The notes beneath the pieces were generated by a model. That model had not been told where the DNA came from. It made no database searches and was given only the letters and a program-made list of their open reading frames with translations. Shown here in pieces: positions 57,708 to 64,000 of a stretch of DNA of 64,000 bases. Origin of the DNA: Vicia villosa (taxonomy: Eukaryota > Streptophyta > Magnoliopsida > Fabales > Fabaceae); contig NC_081186.1 of NCBI RefSeq assembly GCF_029867415.1, positions 18,112,930 to 18,176,929 on the forward strand. The letters run 5' to 3'. The position numbers and the translations under genes were made by a program. Every line of letters begins with the position of its first letter. The stretch's first letter is position 1.

Positions 57708-58645
57708 TCAGTCATAATTAGGGTCTTCATCCCAGCCAGATGGTCGTGCTTCTGATGATTCTTCCTCTTCAGGATCTCCCATAATTTCTCTATCCCATTG
57801 AAAACCATTGGGGTGTAGTGTCAGTAAGTAGAGAGTATTCTTGTTTGGTGAGTATGCGTCTTCAGATGGGTGACATGGTCCTATATTAGCCAGATTTCTG
57901 TCGAAATTGTTTTTGTCCACCTGGTTTACTTTAGCCATGAAGTAACTCTGATCATCTTGATATTTTCCACCACCCCATCATTTTTCCATATGGATATCCT
58001 CTAGTGCATATTCGAAGGTACTGCCCCCACGCCATGAATCTATTCTCTTCCTAAAAGTAGGTTGTAGTTTTCCTTCGCGGGTATTACCATAAACATTGTT
58101 GGTCTGGTAATTGAACCCACAGTTAAGTCTACTTGGATCACTCCTATTGTGTGTCCTATCTTTCCCTCATAATTTAATAGAACCATGTGATGAGGCTTCA
58201 CGTCTATGTCAAACATCCCCAATTTCCTCAACATGAATTGAGGCATGAGATTGACTGCTGCCCCACCATCCACCAAAACTTTGTTTACTCCAACTTGCTC
58301 AACTTTGGCCCTGATGTAAAGAGGCTTCAAGTGATTCTGCATTCCTTGGTGTGTCTTTTCGAAGTGAGCATTTTGATCTGCGAATGCGCCATGGTTAAGG
58401 ACATAGTAGCACACTGGTTTGTGCTTCGCCATCTCTGCTTCATCAATGTCTTTGTTGTCCTCTACTTCTGTCTCTTGATTGAATTCGTGTGGTAGGACAG
58501 ACACCGCATTACAACTCACGTTGAGGGACGAAACTCCATCAGATTTGAAATCATCATTCAACATGTCTTCCTCATTCGCTGGATCCTCTGGATGCCTTTG
58601 ATTGTCATCTTTGTTGTCTTTGTTCTCATTAGTGAACAACTTCAT
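57708..58645 (-). pseudogene. Element F: protease remnant
   Basis: An acidic linker leads into an aspartic-protease-like domain with active-site region VLVDGGAAVNLMPQFMLRKL and the flap/C-terminal motif NYNLLLGRE. There is a TAG immediately after GRE (58040-58042), where the family has W. DGG in place of the usual D-S/T-G is found in several plant elements, so the active site may have been functional. The continuation at 57938-57708 (MAKVNQVDKNNFDRNL) is an Asp/Glu-rich linker that ends in a stop. Confidence 0.75.
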
Positions 58646-59642
58646 TCCTACAAGTGGCTTGTTCTAATTTGTAACACTTACAGGTGCAGGTTTAGTGTTT
58701 CTAGACTCACATGCTTTCTTCGAAGCCATCTCCCTTTCAGCCTTTCTGATTCTCTGATGTCGTCTCCACTGAGACCTTGACATGGGGTTTTTTTACTTTA
58801 TAGTTCTCGAGTTTGTATTCCTCCCTTCTCGAGGCTTGGAACTACTTCCTGTAGACCCACGAAATTCTTCCTTCTTCGTCATAGCTTCTCCACTTTCCTT
58901 TTCCAGATCCTGCCTGAGTCCACTTGTCAGTAGGGACTTCGGCTGGGAGTTTAAATGTCACTCTCCTAGATTTTGGATGGGGATTGTCTTGTCTTCGAGG
59001 AACTCCTCGTCTATCAAACACATACGTGTTTGGGTTACTCCTTTGTCCATCCCAACATTGTGTAATTGGAATCCTTTCGAATGCCCTAACTAACTCTCTA
59101 TTGTACACTACCCCACATCTATGGCACATCAAGCACTCAGTTCCAGATTTGTGGCATCACACAAGAAAGCTAAGAAGACTTTCTCCTGGCTTGGGGTATA
59201 CTTTCAACAGTGGGCTTTCCCTTCGCCAACTTCTTTCAGCCTTGGTGCACTGAGTTGCCTCGTAAACCTCTGCCACCCTTCGATTCATCATAATATTGCA
59301 TCTTGGGCACATCAGCATATCAGCATTCCTCTTGTGGCACCTCCAGAGGTATTTACACAAGCTTTTGTTGGCTTTTGGATATCCCAACTGCATTCCTTTT
59401 TGTTCCATCTTCAGACATCTCTCCAACTCTTCCATTTCAGGGGAAAGTTGGTTCAAATCTACCATGTTGACACCTAGGCTGGCACCTTTAGCAAAGGAGA
59501 TTCTTTCGAACTTCTTCCTCAGGCCTTCAGTAGCCTAAAATATTTGGTTTCCAAAGCATTCATCTGCCTTAGATTCCATAGCAACAACACGCTTGCCCTT
59601 GACAGAAACGTCGAATGGAACATCTTTGATTAGGCCCTCAGT
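58646..59642 (-). pseudogene. Element F: gag C-terminal region with paired CxxC motifs
   Basis: Minus-strand coding remnant between gag and protease. Two similar cysteine-rich units are seen: CHKRNADMLMCPRC followed by NRRVAEVYE (59375-59260), and CHKSGTECLMCHRC followed by NRELVRAFE (59155-59070). An in-frame TGA at about 59157 separates them, and there is a TAG near 59535. Downstream come a basic stretch (MSRSQWRRHQRIRKAEREM) and a TAG near 58667. I do not know the function; zinc binding is inferred from the cysteines. Confidence 0.6.
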
Positions 59643-59647
59643 AGCAT
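59643..59647. repeat. Target-site duplication of solo LTR E
   Basis: AGCAT here and at 63277-63281. The F gag reading frame is colinear across the two flanks, which confirms the boundaries. Confidence 0.9.
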
Positions 59648-59879
59648 TGTCATACCCCAAAATTTGCCCATCTTATTTCTCTTAATTCAAAACTCATATT
59701 AAAGTTCAAGGCTCAAAGACATACCCTCCTAAACAATGGTCTAAATATTAGGGTTTTTGTTTTTCTGAAGAAAATCAATGGATCAAAGGCTCCAGTGAAT
59801 TTCATATGGCTTATGATGTTTCAAACTATCTCCATGACAAAATTCAGGTTCTAATTCAAAGGATTGACTACTCAATTGC

Positions 59880-60260
59880 TCAGAAAGTCAACAGTCGACT
59901 GGTTTGACCTAAAAGTCAACTGTGGTCAAAATACAGTCAAAACTCCTGATTTTTTGTCAACAACCTTATTTGGAAGTATCATTCACCATTTGATCAAGGA
60001 TTGACCATGGTTCATCAAGAAAAGATCAGAAATCAACAAATTCAAAAGTTTCTAAATTAGGGTTTTCATAGGAGAAAGTCAACTGAACTTTGACCAGCCA
60101 TAACTCCTACATGGAACATCCGAAATTTCCCATCTAAAGCTCATTTGGAAGGAAATTGAATTATCTAAAATTTTGTCTCTCACAAACCAAGTCTAAAAAT
60201 GCTTCATTTGAGAGATATGACTCAAAACATTATAGGTCATTTTGAAAGTCAACCAAAAGT
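59880..60260. promoter_or_regulatory. W-box cluster in U3 of LTR E
   Basis: Repeated GTCAA/TTGAC cores (AAAGTCAACAGTCGACTGG, TTTGACC, AAGTCAACTG, GGTCAAAATAC, AGTCAACC) and a telo-box complement TTAGGGTTT at 60057-60065. It lies 0.6-0.9 kb upstream of the TATA box. Confidence 0.4.
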
Positions 60261-60822
60261 CATCTTTTTCAAAAGATCGTACAAGTAGCATGGAAAACTA
60301 TTTTGACATGAGACCAAAGAAATTGGTTAGAGGATTCTCCAAGGCTTCTAAAAAGTCCAAGAACTTGAAAAAATCTTGAAATATGAGGAAATGGAAAGGA
60401 ACACAAGTTCACCTATTATCAAGGGCATGTATGAAGAGAAAAAGTCCAAAACTCCAAATATTTCCAAATGGGCCTATATTCTTTTTATCCTATCATTATT
60501 TTAAGCCCATGCACGCCCCAAAACAAAATCCTTGTTATTGTTATTATTTTATTAATTATTTTATGGTTTTTTATCATTTTAAATCATAAATTAATTAGAT
60601 AAAATAATAAAATTAATGAAAGAAATTATTTGCTTTGATTTTAAGTCAAGAAATCAATCAAATATATTCCCTAAATTAGCCAAATGATAATTGGAATAAA
60701 TTGAATCAAATATTGGACAAAAATAGAAACATTATGAACCATATTTTCATTCAAATTTTCAAAGATTGAAATCAAAGATTCAAGAAGATTCAATCCATGA
60801 TATTCACCCTAATTCCATCTCT

Positions 60823-60828
60823 TATAAG
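60823..60828 (+). promoter_or_regulatory. TATA box of LTR E
   Basis: CTTATAAGTAG, plus strand. The start is expected near 60855. There is no downstream element to drive, so any transcript would run into F gag antisense. Confidence 0.5.
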
Positions 60829-63087
60829 TAGTGAAACATTCCAAACCCCTAGGGCACGAACTTTTAGCCTCCAAGAACCCTAACCGAGCTCATCCATATT
60901 CAAGAAAAAATCAAAATCGTTCTTGGATTTGCAGGTTAATTCAAGGTATTTTGAGGATTCAAAAGGACTCTTGGAGCATCACTCAACGTTTTCCAACCAG
61001 TTTCAAGCCTTGAAGCACGCAAAACCATCACGTATACCTCACGGTTTGTCCTAATCTTTTCAAACTCGATTCTGTGAGTTCATGCACCATTCTTGAAATT
61101 AAATTACATATTCTTGATCCTGATGATGTTTTGATGCTGTCTGGAAGTTTAATTGCATTTATATGTTGTTATGAGTATGTCACCATTGTTAGGGTTAGAG
61201 CTCCCAATTTAGGGTTTTCTAATATAGGTGAAATTAGGAAAAAATCAATGCTATAATCATGCTCAGGGACACTGGACGATCCTCTTGGTGTGGTCGCGCC
61301 AAATCTTTGTGCTGTTTTGGGGGTCCTTTGATTTTTGCAGGTGTAGAAGGTGTGGTTCTTTTGCAGCGTCCTTGCAAAAGTGCTGTAAAAAGTGTTTCAG
61401 ATTTTTCTTAGTGAAGAAGATGACTGCGTGGTGCAGTCTGATTGGTCCGATTCTAATAAAAAAAGGGCGCGCGCTTTCTTTTAACCCAGCAGATCCGGTG
61501 CATGCCAGCCTACGTGAGCTTGATGTTACTTCCACTCCTAGCCTTCTGATCATCATCTATCCAAATCCTGTGTACCAGGGAGCGCCAGTCCACCATGGAC
61601 CTCATACGTATGCCACACAGGATCGATAGCTAAGTTCTCCAACTTTTTTTTCTTTTTAATTATATAACATATTGTTTTTTTATTTATTTTTTATATGTTG
61701 TTTTTTTTTAAATACTTTTTTAATCAAAAATTCATTATTAATTTCTGTGTTCTCTAAAAAATATTAAAAATAAAAATATTTATTTTAATTGATATTTTTA
61801 TTTGATTAAAATTAATTTAAATTGTTTAAATTACTTAATTAATTATAAATATTTTTCTTGAGTGATTAAATTACATAATTAGAGTTAGGCTATTTAATCG
61901 AAATTTTATCTTCTGTCGATTTAATTAATTAGGTTGAAAACCAATAATTAATTAATTTGGTTTTATTTATCCTATTAACCATAGCTAACTTGTGCCCGAA
62001 TCAGGGTTTATCATTTGATCAGTCATACACTAAAAAAAATTCCTTTTTTCTTTGTGCAATTTTTCAGGGTTACCATCAGGGTTCTTCCGACTACGCGCCA
62101 TGTCAATCGAAAAGCTAAGTTCTAATCCCCTTTTTTACTGATTTAAATATCATTTTTTTATTTATTTTTGCCTTATAAATTAAAATTAGGGTTTACTTTC
62201 AAAGCTCGAACGTTCAGGGTTAACCAACCGGTCAAAGCTCGAACGTTCGGTAACCCTAAAACTCGTTCCTTTTTTATTATTCCTTCTTTTAATTATTACT
62301 TGTGTCAAACTATTTACTCTATTGGGATTTTGTTTTATTGCTTTTTCTCCCCTTCCCCATGGCTTATTATGTAACTACTCCTGGTTGTATTGTGTGGCCT
62401 TGAGGGCACTTAACACTGTCATATTATTATTATTGCGTGGTTAGTAATTTAGGGAGTTTAACCTCAAATTGATTTTAGAATAACTATTTATAAGTTAATT
62501 GTCTGAATTAATCATGTGATTGTGCACCCACACACCTTTTATGGTAACCTCTCTTGTTGCCTGTTGCCTGTTGCCTTGTTGCCTTTTTTTCAGTGCAGAA
62601 TAGTCAAGTCCCTCGAATACGAGGATGCATCAGCAATGTTGCCCTCAGTTCATTCTTAAGATCATAAGTCCCAATGATGCTGCCTTCGATTCGCTTACAT
62701 GATCTCGTCCCTCGAAGTTGTCTACAAAATGCTGAGGTATCCTCCTGGTTGCCTAATAGTGATGGCTATTCTGATCCTTCCCTTAGACTACCCGCCCCTC
62801 TATGGCAGGGCCAGTCTTATGGCGAACGATAATTGCGACGACCCTTCAACCTCCAAATAAAAGGACTTCCTACCCTCTTATGGTATGGATAGCCCTGAAA
62901 GGCTAAAAGAACTCTTTCACAATGTCAAGGTAATTTTCCCCTAATTGCTTTGCTCTGGCTTAAATCTTTTTCTTACACTTTTTCATAAACCTTCAAAAAG
63001 GCTACGCTCATTTACGAGCTAAAGTCCTTATTTTCTTCTTCTACATTTCTAAGCTTTTGGTTTCAAAAAAGCAAAGTAATTAAGAGC

Positions 63088-63103
63088 CCATGGAAAACCA
63101 TGG
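63088..63103 (+). other. U5 hairpin of LTR E (AAAA loop)
   Basis: CCATGG, AAAA and CCATGG form a 6-bp stem, followed by ATGCAAAGGGTGCCTTAC. It corresponds to the AGTA-loop hairpins of the other families by position and by the GGGTG box. Confidence 0.55.
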
Positions 63104-63276
63104 ATGCAAAGGGTGCCTTACACCTTCCCTTTGTATAAATTACCCCCCAAACTCAAATTTTCTTTTAAAGGTTTTTTTCTGTTCTTTTAGCCTTTCTGTT
63201 AATTTGGATATAATAAAACTCGGTGGCGACTCTTGCTTACCGCGACATTTCTTTAAAGTCAGTTCACCGTATTACA

Positions 63277-63281
63277 AGCAT
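63277..63281. repeat. Target-site duplication of solo LTR E (right copy)
   Basis: AGCAT, matching 59643-59647. Confidence 0.9.
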
Positions 63282-63998
63282 GTTTTCCACCTATCAGAGA
63301 ATCCTTGACCTCTATCTCTTCTGAGGCTTTGACTTCTATCATGTCAACCATGTTGATGTCGACCGACTCTGCATAGTTGGTGTCCGCAATGTTCAAAGGA
63401 TTTGAGTCAACTTTCATCTGGTTCTTCGTTTTGTCAGGAAATGTCAGTCGACCTTCTTTGGTAGCATTTTGAATGAGATCCCTGAAAAGAAAACATTGTG
63501 ATGTTTTATGGCCCAGGAAGTTATGGTATTTACAATAGCCCTTTTTCTTTCGTTGTTCCAAAAAGGGAACTTTTGTATTGGGGGGCACTATCATCTGGCC
63601 ATCTTTTACAAGTAAATCAAATATTTCATCACACTTAGTAATATCAAAAGTATATGTTTTCTTAGGAAACTTATCATTATTTTCTATTTCGACGGGGTTT
63701 CTCCCGTTCGAAGGTGTAAGCATTTTACACGAATAAGGGGCAACCTCCTTCAATTCAGCCAAATCTACTTCGAAATCCTCAAAACCATATTGGTTATCGA
63801 AGATCTCTGGCTCTTCTTCGTCTGCTTCGATGTAGGCCACTCGTTCCTTCTTGTAATTTTTATTTGCTCTGGCCTTCTCAGCTTTTAGTCGTTCGACTTG
63901 TCGAACTCTATCTGCCAATTGAGTCGTATCTCGAAGGTATTGGGTATCTAACTTCTTTCAAATAGAGTAATCGAGTCCACCGGCAGCCATTTCGACTA
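63282..63998 (-). pseudogene. gag: Element F: gag remnant (5' part, open to the window edge)
   Basis: The frame MADRVRQVERLKAEKARANK continues to GGKHA at the E insertion site. A gag zinc knuckle is visible (CKYHNFLGHKTSQC, a CxxH...H...C type) before an acidic segment. The LTR E insertion ended the frame artificially; it resumes on the other side at 59642. Upstream, near 63958-63960, there is an in-frame TGA, so gag was already damaged. The start of gag is beyond 64000. Confidence 0.75.
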
Positions 63999-64000
63999 GT

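Larger units (their letters stand above)
59648..63276 (+). repeat. Solo LTR E, Ogre-like (3629 bp)
   Basis: TGTCATACCCC...CGTATTACA with a 5-bp TSD and no internal region. It is therefore a solo LTR left by recombination between two LTRs. Plus orientation is shown by the TGTCATACCCC start, which matches the sense start of B and D, and by the TATA box CTTATAAGTAG. Contents: W-boxes (59880-60260), A/T-rich DNA (60530-60780 and 61640-61990), a direct repeat with GCTCGAACGTTC (62199-62250), a short CCTGTTG-type tandem run (62555-62590), and the U5 hairpin (63088-63103). The frame at 61228-61629 has no family features. Confidence 0.88.
50583..64000 (-). mobile_element. Element F: old, decayed Tat-type retrotransposon (partial)
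   Basis: The base layer. Minus-strand remnants of gag (63282-64000 and 58646-59642), protease (57708-58645), RT (56151-57571) and RNase H-integrase (54121-56199) are colinear. An antisense gene lies between pol and the missing 3' LTR, a position known for extra ORFs in Tat elements. The second RNase H supports Tat membership. Both LTRs are outside the window, so the whole window lies inside F. Many stops, frameshifts and lost catalytic residues show long inactivity. Confidence 0.85.

Noticed and set aside
61228..61629. 133-codon plus-strand frame in LTR E
   Set aside because: No recognisable domain, ordinary A/T-poor patch of LTR, and an overlapping frame on the other strand is equally open.
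63232..63250. GGTGGCGACTCTTGCTT as a primer-binding site beside LTR E
   Set aside because: It resembles the TGGCGACTC start of a primer-binding site, but the TSD AGCAT and the colinear gag frame place the LTR end at 63276, so this lies inside the LTR.

Overview
The window is repeat-rich nuclear DNA from a flowering plant. It is most likely a legume of the pea/vetch group (Pisum, Vicia or Lathyrus), because it consists of very large Ogre/Tat-type Ty3/gypsy LTR retrotransposons inserted into one another. I see no single-copy host gene. The genus is inferred from element type and not proven by a marker gene.

The insertion order can be read from 5-bp target-site duplications (TSDs). The base layer is a decayed Tat-type element F whose sense strand is minus. 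Its pol, protease and gag remnants occupy 54121-64000, and an antisense plant-mobile-domain gene remnant occupies 50583-53955. LTR C (plus orientation) interrupts that antisense gene, ending at 50582. LTR C is itself cut by element A (minus, ending at 4762, flank ACTGT) and by element B (minus, 6643-49976, TSD GTAGA). Element D (minus, 13514-38626, TSD CAAGC) sits inside the pol gene of B. Separately, solo LTR E (plus, 59648-63276, TSD AGCAT) interrupts the gag of F. The deepest chain is F > C > B > D.

B (18.2 kb without D) and D (25.1 kb) have the full Ogre layout on the minus strand: LTR, primer-binding site, leader, ORF1, gag-protease, a short intron, RT-RNase H-second RNase H-integrase, a repeat-rich 3' untranslated region, LTR. 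D is nearly intact: pol and ORF1 are open and gag has one in-frame stop. B has a frameshift in protease, a stop at the RT/RNase H junction, and the D insertion. By eye, the two LTRs of D differ at 13 positions plus one 2-bp indel over 6.09 kb, and those of B at about 22 positions over 3.30 kb. D is therefore younger than B, as the nesting requires.

The most unusual signal is not protein-coding. The transcribed non-coding parts of A, B, C and D are filled with small hairpin modules. Within a family the loop sequence is kept while both stem arms change together. The families include a triple hairpin with a CCC-GAAA-GGG tip just after the pol stop in B and D; two-tier hairpins in the 3' UTR of D; TACAAAGCC-loop and CACCGGGAATAA-loop hairpins in the C/D LTRs; and a six-base-pair hairpin near the U5 end in all five LTR families. 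In two families the G-U wobble pairs work only on the sense strand, which points to RNA structure. Other points of interest are tRNA-like modules in the D LTR, helically phased palindromes in the B LTR, and a likely kinship between Ogre ORF1 and the plant mobile domain.
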